Assembly (NCBI RefSeq): GCF_023898315.1
Contig: NC_064614.1
Span: forward strand, 69,390,501 to 69,454,500
Source: Schistocerca nitens
Taxonomy: Eukaryota > Arthropoda > Insecta > Orthoptera > Acrididae
Direction of reading: 5' to 3'
DNA: 64,000 bases
The notes below the pieces were generated by a model. It was not told the origin of the DNA. It ran no database searches and saw nothing but the letters and a program-made list of their open reading frames with translations. How positions within the stretch are numbered: the first letter of the stretch is position 1; every line of letters begins with the position of its first letter. Below are positions 9,281 to 19,537 of the stretch, piece after piece. Position numbers and translations under genes: made by a program.

Positions 9281-12097
9281 ATGGCGTGGCACGAGTATCG
9301 CATCCTCTTCCAGAACATTCGCTCCTTCCGCTCCAACAAATACCTCCTCCTCCACACCCTCTCCCACCACCAGGTCGACACCTTCCTCTTGAACGAAACC
9401 TTTCTCCAGCCCCACCATTCTATCCGCACCTCCCCCTATATCCTCCACCGCACTGACGCTCCTGGTCCTCGTGCGCAGGGTGGGGTCGCGATTGGCCACC
9501 TTAAGCATATCTCTGTCCGGCCACAACCTCTCCTCAATGACCCCACTGAACACCTTATCCTTAGCGTCTTCTTCCCCTCCCTCACCATTACCTGTGCCAC
9601 CATCTATGTCCGCTCCACTGCTCCTCTTCCTTATGACTTCATCTCACACATTGAGCACACCTTCTCCACCTATGTAATTGCCGCCGACCTCAATATCCAT
9701 AGCCGCACTCCTGCTGCCCTTCGGTGGTGGCATCAGTTCCTCTCCACACACCACGGTGACCTTGTTCCTCTTCCCCAGCACACCCGACCTGAAAGTAACA
9801 CCACCCCCGATGTTGTCATTGCCTCCGCCAACCTCCTTGGGCGTATCACTGTCGCCGTCCTTGACCCCACAGGTAGCGATCACCTCCCTGTCCTTCTCAC
9901 CATAACGTCTGCAAACCGCCCCCCTCTGGCTCCGCACCCTGCACCCTCTCCCAAGGTCGTCCATGACTATCGCCGTGCCAACTTGGATGCCTACCGGGAC
10001 TCCATCTCCACCCAGGTCGAAAGCCACCCTCTTACCTATCGCCATCCTGACATCAACCACGCCTCGTCCTTCCTTCAGCAGGTAATTACTGACGCCGTGG
10101 AGGCCCATGTTCCTACTAAAACCATCCACCCACACCGTCCCACTCTCCCTCCGCAGGCTGTCCTCCTCCTCCGTGAATCCCGCCGCCTATATCGCTCCTT
10201 CCTACGCACTCATGACAGGGATACACTCCAACGCCACCGGCAAATACAGCGACACGTACGGAACCTTATTACAGCAACGAAACGCCGAGACTGGCGCCAG
10301 ACCTGCACACGACTCAACGCCACCCTCCCTATCAACTCCTCCAAGTACTGGTCCGCCTTCCATCGTCTTACTGGTTCCCTTTCTGCTCCCCACTACCCCC
10401 TTCTCCATAACGATCGCCTCCTTCCTGACAACCTCAGTAAGGCCAACCACTTCGCTTCCCACCTTTCTGAGGTCGTCTCCATCCCCGATGATCCCCACTT
10501 TCATTATTGTCTTTTCCCCACAGTCATGGAACGTGCCGATACCTCGGTCGCTCCACTTGCTCCTAGTCTCCAGTACTTGGGGCAGTTGCCCCCCTCCGAC
10601 GTAAACACTCCCATCACAGCACAAGACATTAAACTTATCCTCCAGTCCAAACGCAACACGGGCCCCTGGTCACGACTGTGTCACCTACCGTCACCTTCGC
10701 GAAAGCCCCTATTCCTTCCTGACTGTCCTCGCCCATCTCTATAATGTCGTCCTCTCTACTGGCTTCTACCCTGACCTGTGGAAGACCTCCCGCGTCCTCT
10801 TATTCCTCAAACACAACAAACACCCTTCTGCCGCCTCTTCCTATCATCCCATCTGCCTCACCTCCGTCTTCAGTAAGGTCTTTGAATCCATCCTTTCCTG
10901 CCGTATCCATCAGCACCTTGCTCAACACCACCTCCTCCCCCTTACCCAGTGTAGCTTCCGACCCTCCTTCTCTGCTGACGACCAACTCCTCAACCTTGTT
11001 CACCTTCTGTCCCTCCAGCTCAACTCCTGTCCCTCTGCCATTTTTGTTTCCCTTGACCTCCAAAATGCCTATGACCGTGTATGGCATCCCGGTCTCCTCT
11101 TTAAACTCCAAACCTACGCCCTGCCTATCAATTATATCCATCTGGTCGCTTCCTTCCTCTCGCACCGTCCTTCCTATGTGACCCTCCACAACACCGACTC
11201 CCGTATCTTTCATCCCAAGGCTAGCGTCCCCCAGGGTTCTGTCCTCTCCCCTCTCCTTTATCTCTTGTATATGGCTGATATGCCGAAGCCACCCCCACCA
11301 GTCCACCTTCTCCAGTATGCTGATGACACCGCCTTCCTGGCTATCACACCCTTCAACGGTCTCAACGTACCCTCCAAACCCACCGTAACCAGTTCACCAC
11401 TCGGTGTAACCAGTGGTTCCTCCATCTCAACCCCTCCAAAACCCAGGCAATCATCATAGGCCACACCACTCGCTCCTTTCGCCTCCATGATTTCTACCTC
11501 ACCCTTTATGGTCGTCCTATCCAACTCACCCCCACCCTGAAATACCTTGACCTCACCCTTGACCGACACCTCACCTGGACCCCTCATCTCCTGACCATCC
11601 AGCAGAAAGCCCATTCCCGCCTCCACCTTCTGAAACTCCTGTCTGGCCGGACATGGGGATTGCATCCTTCTACCATCCTTCACACCTACAAATCCCTCAT
11701 CCGTCCTATCCTTGGTTATGCCAGCGTTGCCTGGATCTCTGCCCCCACCCGCTTTTACAAGGCCCTCCAAATCCTTGAACGCCATGCGCTCCGCATTGCC
11801 TTCCGTATCCGCCTTCCTTCCCCCACACGGCTCCTGTATGAACTGATCCCCTTCCCCCACCTCCTCCTGTTCCTCCAACATCTCCGCATCCTTTACATTG
11901 TTCGCAGTCTTGATGCCCCCCACCCTCTGGTTTCCTCCTTCCTCTCCACCCACCGCCTGTTGCCGCGCCTCTATCGCTGTATCCCTCCCTCTCTCCACCT
12001 CCACACTCTCAATCTCCTTCATCAGGGCAATTTCCAACGCCTCCCCCTCCCAGATGACGAACTTCGCCGTGACACATACCCTTCCTTCCAACTATAA
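9281..12097 (+). pseudogene. LINE ORF2: AP endonuclease and reverse transcriptase, frameshifted
   Basis: The ATG at 9281 begins an AP-endonuclease domain: QNIRSFRSNK, then NETFL, then DLNIHSR (about 9690), then GSDHLPVLLT (about 9877). The RT follows: catalytic Asp of motif A at 11,055-11,057 (SLDLQNAYDRVWH), PQGSVLSPLLYLLYM near 11,230, and YADD at 11,316-11,327. The C-terminal part (11,400-12,097) includes KTQAIIIGH and ends at the TAA. The endonuclease nicks the target and the RT primes on it. An extra base near 10,660 and another indel near 11,365 shift the frame, so this copy is not translatable as one protein, though all catalytic motifs are intact. Confidence 0.88.
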
Positions 12098-12779
12098 CCT
12101 GGCCTTGTCCCCCCCCCCTCTCCCCAGGGCCCCCTTTTCCTCTTTCCTCCTTCTCCCAGAGCGGATTTTCCTCCGTCCCCCCCTCCCCTGAGACCCTGCA
12201 CCCCATACTTGCCTCTCTCCTTCCCACATCCCTCCCTACCTGGCCCTCTTCCGCGCGCCCCCCGCTCACCTCCCCCATCTCTTCCCCTCCCTCCCTTCTT
12301 CAGGTCTCCCTCATCTCCTAGCGCCTGGCAGATTCTCTGTATTGCTCTTCATCAGTGTGCCACATTAGTGTTGTTTAGTGCTGTTTCTCGTGTGCGTCAA
12401 GAGGTGTGCTTTTAATTGTGTCCTGCCTTGAGGTTCGCCGTCAGTGTTACGTTATGTGCTATGCCATCCGTCGCTACCTTTCTGCTCCAGTCATACTGTG
12501 CCTTGTGTTCTTTTAACTGTCTCAGTGTGTGGCTTTTTGTGTGTGCTACTTTTAAACAGTTTTTTTTATCTCCATTTTACAGTCACCCCGTTTTTTGTCT
12601 ATTGTCTTCCATGATGTTCCACTTTTTTATATCTATGTTCACCTTATTCTCTCCTTTGCTGTTTTTCAATGTCTTCTATTGTTTTGTTCTGTCTTTCGGC
12701 TAAAGAGCAGCGCCTATGCTGCTGCCAGCCCGCCCCGATGGGGAATTGAAATACAATAAAGGAAAAAAAAGAAAAAAAA
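12098..12779 (+). other. LINE 3' UTR with AATAAA and A-rich tail
   Basis: This is noncoding sequence after ORF2, C- and T-rich at first and then T-rich. AATAAA sits at 12,755-12,760, followed by a ggaaaaaaaagaaaaaaaa tail directly abutting the TSD. Several small chance frames occur and are not considered genes. Confidence 0.8.
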
Positions 12780-12959
12780 TAGTTCACAACAGTCAGTTTT
12801 AGCCCTGACGACGACCATGGAGGTAGTGGTCGAAAGCTTGGAGTTTTATCCTGATTTGACGCGGCATGTACACCGAGAGATTTTTACTCAAGAAATACGT
12901 CGCGAAAGACTTCGTAGCCACACGTATCAAGTTAATCAGTATGTGAAGGAGGATGACTA

Positions 12960-15299
12960 AAATAAGAACGTTTACTTCTGCTGATGGAACAAGTGTTATA
13001 ACTATTTGTCATAACTGCTGCTCAGTGCAGTAACTGGATAGAGTATCTTGCCCAAGTAGTTCAGGCCACCATGTTTCTTTGCCCTGTTGAAGGAATTACC
13101 TTGTAATTTATAGGCTAAGATAAACAGTTTTCTCGCTACTTATTATTGTAAGGTGGAGGGCAGAACTGTGTTTAATACGGAAGTGCGAATTGCAACCACG
13201 ATCCGTGAGTTGGTGAGCTGCTGTCGCCAGTCTCAATCGATTGTCGTCCCGATTGTTGTGATTCCATTTTCGATGCCTGCTTGTCTTCTTCGCATCTCTG
13301 GTGGATGGCTATATAACTGCGGCAGGCGCGCTCTGCTGGGGATTGAGTTCGGATGTCAGCTGGGTGGGCGACAGTGACCTGTGGCGCTGTGGATGTGTGC
13401 TGCGTGGCAAGTGGCCGAGTCGGTGCGACGGAGGAGAGTGGGCAGCTGTTGCGGCGTGTTTACCCGCTGGAATGCAGATCCGCTGCCGACGGTGATTGGG
13501 ATTTCCTTGAGATCTGAAGGACAGATTTCCTTCGGGTCTGTTACATGTTACTCAAGGTGAATGAACTGGAGTCGTCGAATTGTTCCTTGGTGGGTTCTGT
13601 TCATGTTATTTGAATACCCGAGTGCACTGAAAACTATATAGATTGTTTCAGTTTCTTGTCACTGTATTTGTTCTGGCCGCCTGATATGTTGGCGACATTT
13701 AAGGCAGTGCTAGCTACGCACAACAAATAGACATGAAGCCGCGCTTAACGCGTAGCCAGAGGTCATACCAAGTAGTGCGTAAGTCTGTGCCTGGCGTTCG
13801 AGAGCGGGCCGAAATAATTTTCTCTATTTCCTTTCTCTATGTTATTATTTTATTTGTTTGTTCTAGAGAATTGGATAATCAAATTTTAAGTCTATACTGT
13901 GCAAGTGGTCACGTACGTTAGTTCTGCTTGGGTTCATTTTGTGCCGTGTATAATTAAAAGTTTATTTATAACCAGTTGGGCAGATGTGTTTTGTGTATTT
14001 GATGTGCCACACTGTTGTCTGCCCATGATGTGTTTATGTTTCAGATAATTGGCAGTAGTCGGTGCGACCAAACTCCGATTGGAGTATCACGGTGGAAGAG
14101 GGAAATTTAAGGACCTGGATCGGTGTCTATGGTTACGTTGTTAGTGGCCTGCAATTCCATCTTTCCGGTGGAAGGTTGTGGTTTTCTGGAAGCTTAATTG
14201 TAGCTCAAAGTTGAGTATAGTACTGCTTCACCTTCTGGTCCGTGAAACTCCTGTATCTGTTAGAACCGTTCGGTCTGCACGCGCCCATCACTAATTTTCT
14301 ACGTAAAATTGAAACGGCTCAATTTTAAGACTATTTAATACGCTGTTATTATATTCTGGGGATGAAATGTATGTGAACCTCGTACCTTTAAATAATACTA
14401 AAGAGAGGCCTAGGTGAATGTATTAATCTGATAGTACTTTTAATTTGTTACATCAGTCCATGGAAGATGCCATAGTTGTTGGAATTTGATATGAGTTATA
14501 TGAAAGCCAGTTTCTATGTAATTCATGAAGCATGTTTAAAAGGTTTGTGTGATTCAGTTATGTCAGTTAAATTTGATTAATGGTGGTTTTATGAACATTG
14601 TTTTAATTAGTGAAAACTGGTTGAGTAAATTTTGAAAGATCTGCGTCTATTGAACTTAAATGCATTAATGTTTTAATCTGAGTTCTGCTGGTGGTTCGGT
14701 AGGGCAGGTGCCTTTCATTTTAATCGTTGTTACTGGTAATTTCATTAAGGGCATGTGTTTGTAGTTTGTAATAAAGAAGTGTATGGCAACTACAAACTGG
14801 TTATGTGTTTAATTCCGATGTGTCAAAAGGAATACACATCAATGAACTGTGGTGAGCGAGGGGGGGGGGGGGGGTGTTGGGGAATCGAACTCGGATCAAC
14901 TGCTTGGAAGGCAACTATGCTGACAATTACTCCCGGTGGGCTTCGGTCTGGCGAGGGAGGATGTGCCGACATTAAGTCGTTACGAGTTGCGGCGACTTGA
15001 ATTCCCACGCCACCCCCTCGGGACTTGCCGTGGGCCGGCACAGGGGTGATGCGACTGTGGCGCCGTCTGCTGGGAACCGGTCCTTGCCGATCACATCGCG
15101 ACCTCCCTTTTGATCCATCTGTCCGTCGGCGATGGTCGATGAGTCGATCCCCCTTCCTGCAGCCTGCCGCTCGCCGCAGCGTCGCGTTAACATTTTGGTC
15201 GCTATCGGTGTCAGTGCCGCTGCCTTTGAACTTCGTTACGTTTTTATAAGTGGTTAATAAAGGTTTCCTTCTGGTATTGGAACCTGTTGGGCGTTGCTG
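12960..15299 (+). other. Gypsy 3' region and probable LTR start, no clear gene
   Basis: After the pol stop (12,958-12,960) I see no recognisable envelope or other gene. Noted features: a TATA-like tatataactgcgg near 13,309, a tgttggcgacatttaaggc segment at about 13,688 that resembles a retroelement leader, a 15-G run (14,860-14,874) and AATAAA (15,257-15,262). The AATAAA lies just before the block shared with the left LTR, so part of this region is probably LTR. Confidence 0.35.
14875..15010 (-). repeat. Possible tRNA-like (SINE head) remnant
   Basis: On the minus strand the stretch reads like a tRNA head, with a GAGTTCGATTCCC-type B box (from ggggaatcgaactcgg) and an anticodon-like GCCTTCCAAGC segment. 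No body, tail or TSD is evident and it sits next to a G run. It could be a SINE fragment or chance. Confidence 0.3.
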
Positions 15300-15475
15300 A
15301 AGTCTTTTTCGATGTGTTTTAGCAGGAGCAGGTCTGGTTATTGTTTTGCTGCTATTTCACGGAAGCAAATTTGTAGTTTTGGTAAACAGAGACGTAGTGT
15401 GGGCTGCCTATGGTGTAGAATTTTTTTGGCACTCTTGTTCATGAGTGGAGTGTTAAATATTTCACGATTTAAGAT

Positions 15476-16793
15476 CCATGATGCCAGTCCAGACGGGTGT
15501 AAAATGATGGTGCGCAACGGAAAATAATAAACGCTAAAATGAATATTTGGCCCTGTCTGACTACCCGCTGAAGCAGATCTTAAGATCTCTTAGTTCTATA
15601 AATTACGATCTAAACATAAATGAATGATGAAGACAACTAATCCTACTATATGATAAAAGTTGTTCCTGCTTATATATTTACTGTAGATAAAAAAACCTTT
15701 ATAGTACTAAGTTTACATTTTCTAAGTAAAATTACTAATCAATAGCCTAACTCTGCCCTTTATTATGACTGCACGATCAAATAACAATAACGCCAAATGA
15801 CTGATATGATCTACATACCAAACACTCGAAGACACTACTTTCAAAGGTGATCTACGGTGGTGTAGAACCTCAGTGGAAATAAACTAACGTGATCACAGCT
15901 GTTTAGCTTTTATAGCCCTAATGAGCCGAAGCAATTAGCGAAATCACCGTACGTATTGCGTCCGGTGTGTCGAAGTGATGGTTCTCGTACTCGTCTGCGA
16001 CGATGGAAGAACTCCAGCCACAAATAAACTCTTTCAAACACTAGGGAGGCCCAAGGCGGTCCTCTGACTAATATTCTCTAATACTGTCTTCTCCTCTCTC
16101 TGTTCTCTACAGATACGAAACGTTGATTCCCAGGTGCAAGGACGGAGTTCAGATAACGTCTGAACGTAAGTATAGGCGGAGGAAGTGGTCCCAATTACTA
16201 AAACGCTGCATGCTGAACGACGCCATCCAACCCGAAGTTGAAATCCAGAATCGTATAGGTTCGCAACAATACAGTGCCTATCTGTTCTAACTATAAACTC
16301 TCCTGATTGCAAAGACAACAAGTCAGTCCTTACCAACAAAGCTGATATCGAGCGACTGTCACACACGGGCACTCACAACGGAAGACCTCGTCTATCCACC
16401 ACTGGCCTCCCAGCGAGGCTCGGCTCCCTACCATCGTAACTCCGAAAACGAATCATATTTCCGAAACCGCGGAATATTCTCCCTCTCTACAGATTCTTCC
16501 GAACGACGACTAACCGTATTCTACTCTTTTATCGTCCAGCGCGGAAAGTTTGGGAGGAAAAACCTATACTCGTACAATGGTACGCTTCTGAGTAAAAATC
16601 CTTGGAAATAACATAGCCTGCGTGGTTTCCGAGGTGCCGCTTCTTCGTTCCTCTCACCTGCGTCCAAGATTTGCAGAGTTATCCGGTTATCCTTCTGGCC
16701 CTACTACAATAGCGGCCTATAGCGGCTGGTCGCCCCTGTATTGTGTCTTCGCGCTCACATGTCCAGACTGTCCGCCTTGGCGCTTCCTGTGTG
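15476..16793. other. Inserted block within the LTR remnant, unidentified
   Basis: This is the left part of a 2 kb stretch absent from the other LTR copy. It has no recognisable coding content, TIR or tail. Short open frames here have no family motifs. Two SINEs lie farther right in the same block. Confidence 0.3.
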
Positions 16794-16806
16794 GAGCTGA
16801 ACCACC

Positions 16807-17023
16807 TGTCCGCATCTCGTGGTCGTGCGGTAGCGTTCTCGCTTCCCACGCCCGGGTTCCCGGGTTCGATTCCCGGCGGGGTCAGGGATTTTCTCTGCCT
16901 CGTGATGACTGGGTGTTGTGTGCTGTCCTTAGGTTAGTTAGGTTTAAGAAGTTCTAAGTTCTAGGGGACTGATGACCATAGATGTTACGTCCCATAGTGC
17001 TCAGAGCCATTTGAACCATTTTT
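16807..17023 (+). mobile_element. Chimeric SINE: Head-B tRNA with SINE-A tail
   Basis: The tRNA-like head (ctcgtggtcgtgcggtagcg; B box gggttcgattcccgg) leads into a gatgactgggtgttgtgtgc core, then the SINE-A tail (ggttagttaggtttaag ... cagagccatttgaacc). A perfect 13 bp TSD, gagctgaaccacc, lies at 16,794-16,806 and 17,024-17,036. The same head-tail combination occurs on the other strand at 35,201-35,418. Confidence 0.92.
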
Positions 17024-17167
17024 GAGCTGAACCACCACGCTTGTGTGGGTCTTACACCCAGGACTTGAGTTACGCCTGCCGTTTCATTTCTACTGTCGTT
17101 GCAGCGTCTACTAGTATAGGCAATCATTCATTACGCCGTCCTGATAATAAGGTCAATCCATCACCTT

Positions 17168-17368
17168 TAAAATGGTTCAAATGGCTCTGAGCACTATGGG
17201 ACTCAATTGCTGAGGTTATTAGTCCCCTAGAACTTAGAACTAGTTAAACCTAACTAACCTAAGGACATCACAAACATCCATGCCCGAGGCAGGATTCGAA
17301 CCTGCGACCGTAGCGGTCTTGCGGTTCCAGACTGCAGCGCCTTTAACCGCACGGCCACTTCGGCCGGC
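17168..17368 (-). mobile_element. SINE-A, young subfamily
   Basis: On the minus strand the full tRNA head (ggccgtgcggttaaaggcgc) and SINE-A tail are present. It differs from the copies at 8476 and 37,437 at about three positions. No TSD could be read at its ends. Confidence 0.88.
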
Positions 17369-17790
17369 AACAATTATTTACAAGGTGAACGTGACAACGT
17401 CAGGCTCCTTTATGTATACGATGTACAACCTATCACATGATATCTAATTGTGTTTGTAGATCATGGCAAAGTATGTGGACGAATGCTTTGAAGGTGCGAA
17501 ACTACAGCCACCTTACAAAGGGTGCATTCTCCAATCCGTTTATCTGTGTACTAGTTGGGGCGTTCAAGTCAGTTAACCTTCAACTGACCTATGTCATTGG
17601 AATCAAGTGTTTGAAGTAGTGGGTCATTCATTATTAGTATCATTATCGTTTATTGTGTCAAGGATTGTATTAACTATTTCTGTTACTGGTGATCTTCGGA
17701 TTTTAAAATGTTTGCTGTGCTTAAAATTGTAACAAATGGAAGAGGTAAAAAAGAATGTCCCATCTACTTCCTTCTAGGTATTCTGTTACA

Positions 17791-18878
17791 GATTTCATAA
17801 TTACCATATTGTAACGAATCTCTGTCCTAGATATTCCAGCACAGTCTATGAAATAGCCGACAGTGTACTCGACACGATGGCCTCCACCTGATGAACTTCA
17901 TGCTGATCGCCAGCTTCCACCTACCGATAGAGAAACTGACTTTACCCCGACAACATCACGCTGCAGGGTGTTGCCAGCACCGAACGTCAACGTGCAAGCC
18001 AGCAACATGGCCTCTCGAGTGTACATTCCTATTCAGCGTTCAGGAGCCTCCAGGTAGGGAAACCTGCCAGGCAGTAATGGGATGATAAACAACCACATGC
18101 CTACCGACACAGGCACATTAAGGATTGGTCTTCAAGAGTCATCCTAGAATTCGGAGAGCGACTCAGAAACCACCAGCAGCCAGCGCGAGGTGGCTTCATG
18201 CAGGGCGGTGGCCGCCCCTGCTCGCCAGCAACCCGCCGTGTCTCTAAGGTCACTTAACATTCTCTGGGCGTGCAACCACTGACCTGATGGTACAGTTGTA
18301 AGCTAGAATCCACTACGCACCTGAATTAGCAACAGCTGAGGATGGTGTGGAGGAACGATGACTTGTAACTGTTGTGTGACTGAATTCTAAACACGTTTTC
18401 CTGGAGCCGAAGACGCTTCACAGAATCCCCATTAGGTATCCTGGATTCACGCGGAGGTGTCTCCTCCTTTTTTTTCTTTTTTTTTTTTGTTCTTAGAGCT
18501 AATTTAAGTAGCCTGATTCCGTTCTCTCGCTCTGGTTTCTGTTCCTGCCATGTTCTAATGAACAATGTGTGTCGGGTTGTATGGACCACACCCAAAGATA
18601 TGTAGAAAGAGCCATGTAATTAATTTTTTTTTTGGAGGGGGGGGGGTTAATGAAGTCAAGATTCAGGAAGAAGAGTGAGGGTCGAGACGTTTGGCCTGAG
18701 ACTGTAATGAAGCAAACGCTTGCAAGTGTTTTGGTAGCTGATGTGACCGAGACTGTTACTGTCGTTTTCATTTTCCTAGAACTACACTGCAAAAGGGCAT
18801 AAAATCCACTTGTAGGAAATCAGCAGACATCTATTACGATACCTCGCAAAGGGTTTTTCATATCAACATTGAAGAAAC
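17791..18878. other. No gene recognised
   Basis: This stretch shows no family motifs. It holds T-rich runs (about 18,466-18,488) and a short G run near 18,639-18,647. Small open frames on both strands lack support. Confidence 0.4.
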
Positions 18879-19091
18879 TTGCGGGAAATGTTTGCAGCAC
18901 ACTTGAGAGATTTACATTCCAGGTCAATGCCGCTAGCTAATATTGAGTTCCAAAGGTTGGCTTACGCTTTGGCAAAAAATTTTAAACTGCCTTGGTGTTT
19001 TAACCGAGAAGAGAAACTGGCAGATAAAGCTTTCCTTCAAAATTTTATGAACAATGCGTTGTGTCAGATTCATTCTGTCGTTGCCAGATGA
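18879..19091 (+). pseudogene. Pogo/Tigger-like transposase, CENP-B-type DNA-binding fragment
   Basis: A 70-codon frame (opening with TTG; an in-frame stop lies just upstream) shows a CENP-B/Tc5-type helix-turn-helix pattern: LANIEFQRLAYALAKNF, then LPWCFNREEKLADKAFL and FMNN. In pogo/Tigger transposases this segment (typically LAGKDWLYGFM-like) binds the transposon ends and precedes the DDE domain. No DDE domain follows, so this is a fragment. The assignment is by pattern only and could be checked by profile search. Confidence 0.5.
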
Positions 19092-19530
19092 ATCAAGACT
19101 CGTCCAGCGATAACTGTGAGTTCTTCCATTGCTCTGGGTGAACGCTCCTCAGACTGGAACACCTGAAATATTAGATCAATTTCATACAACACAAATAAAA
19201 TGTTTAATTAACTTTGAAGCAGTTCTTTGGCACAGGAGTTCTTAACTATTAAAACACCACTTTATGCATGAAGTAACAAACTGTTCCCTTGAGGAAGAGT
19301 GTTTCATCCGGACTTAAACAACTCGTTGGTCCTAAACTATGATGTTGACTCCTTCAGATGAGGTCACGAACTGGGGTAGAGCTCTTATATTTGCGACACT
19401 GTATTGACCTCTGGTGTCAGGGCACTGATGTGCTGAGAGGGGAGGCGTTGTCTCCAGTAGTGCCTCCCACACGGCGTTGCAGGTTGCAGCAAGCCCTGAC
19501 TAATGTCTGTGGTATCAATTCTCGTTATCT
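19092..19530. other. No gene recognised
   Basis: This is flanking DNA upstream of the RTE-like LINE, containing its left TSD (actttgg, 19,531-19,537) at the end. Nothing else is identifiable. Confidence 0.4.
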
Positions 19531-19537
19531 ACTTTGG

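Larger units (their letters stand above)
7110..12779 (+). mobile_element. Jockey-like non-LTR retrotransposon (LINE), full-length looking
   Basis: The element is flanked by a perfect 12 bp TSD, tagttcacaaca, at 7098-7109 and 12,780-12,791, inside the Penelope-like element. It has a pyrimidine-rich 5' UTR full of tetranucleotide repeats, ORF1 (gag-like, zinc knuckles), ORF2 (AP endonuclease plus RT), a 3' UTR, AATAAA and a short A-rich tail. The sense strand is strikingly C- and T-rich throughout the coding part. ORF1 carries a SINE. I place it in the jockey/I superfamily from domain order and the RT motifs; the exact clade needs a phylogeny. Confidence 0.9.
6370..12918 (+). mobile_element. 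5'-truncated Penelope-like element, split by a LINE
   Basis: This element encodes a GIY-YIG domain at 6370-6993 and has a 3' part at 12,792-12,918. A direct repeat flanks it inside the end of Gypsy pol: cacacgtatttcaag (6355-6369) and cacacgtatcaag (12,919-12,931). The pol frame resumes right after the second repeat and stops at 12,958-12,960. The element itself is about 0.87 kb once the inner LINE (7110-12,791) is removed. Penelope elements copy through an RT plus a GIY-YIG nuclease; the RT part is missing here, as expected from 5' truncation. Confidence 0.8.
623..17790 (+). mobile_element. Degenerate Ty3/Gypsy LTR retrotransposon carrying nested insertions
   Basis: The order is LTR remnant (623-1433), leader, gag with zinc knuckle, protease, RT, RNase H, integrase, end of pol at about 12,960, then an LTR remnant ending at 17,790. 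The left and right LTR remnants share blocks: 640-775 resembles 15,335-15,475, and 778-905 plus 1273-1433 resembles 17,511-17,790. Both end in TGTTACA, the left one followed by an internal leader (ctttggcagcagagcgtgg) and the right one by unrelated flank. All coding parts carry many frameshifts and stops. The interval is about 17 kb because it holds a Penelope-like element, a LINE, SINEs and other material. Assigning the right LTR to this same copy is an inference. Confidence 0.65.
15300..17790 (+). repeat. Gypsy 3' LTR remnant, split by about 2 kb
   Basis: 15,335-15,475 matches 640-775 of the left LTR (shared tggtaaacagaca-like, gtagaat and cttgttcatga motifs), and 17,511-17,790 matches 778-905 plus 1273-1433 (shared tgcattctccaa, tttatctgtgtactagt, ttactggtgatctt, acttccttctag). 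Between them lies 15,476-17,510, which is absent from the left copy. It ends with TGTTACA at 17,784-17,790 followed by unrelated flank. Pairing it with the left LTR is inferred from this similarity. Confidence 0.6.

Noticed and set aside
10107..10604. 165-codon plus-strand frame inside LINE ORF2
   Set aside because: Out-of-frame Ser/Pro-rich translation; the endonuclease-RT frame has motifs and this one has none.
11258..12091. 277-codon minus-strand frame opposite LINE ORF2
   Set aside because: It is an antisense shadow of the RT C-terminal coding region created by low stop density on that strand.
13538..13560. TGTTACATGTTAC as a possible LTR start matching the TGTTACA end
   Set aside because: The motif is short and the corresponding part of the left LTR is outside the window, so the LTR start cannot be fixed.
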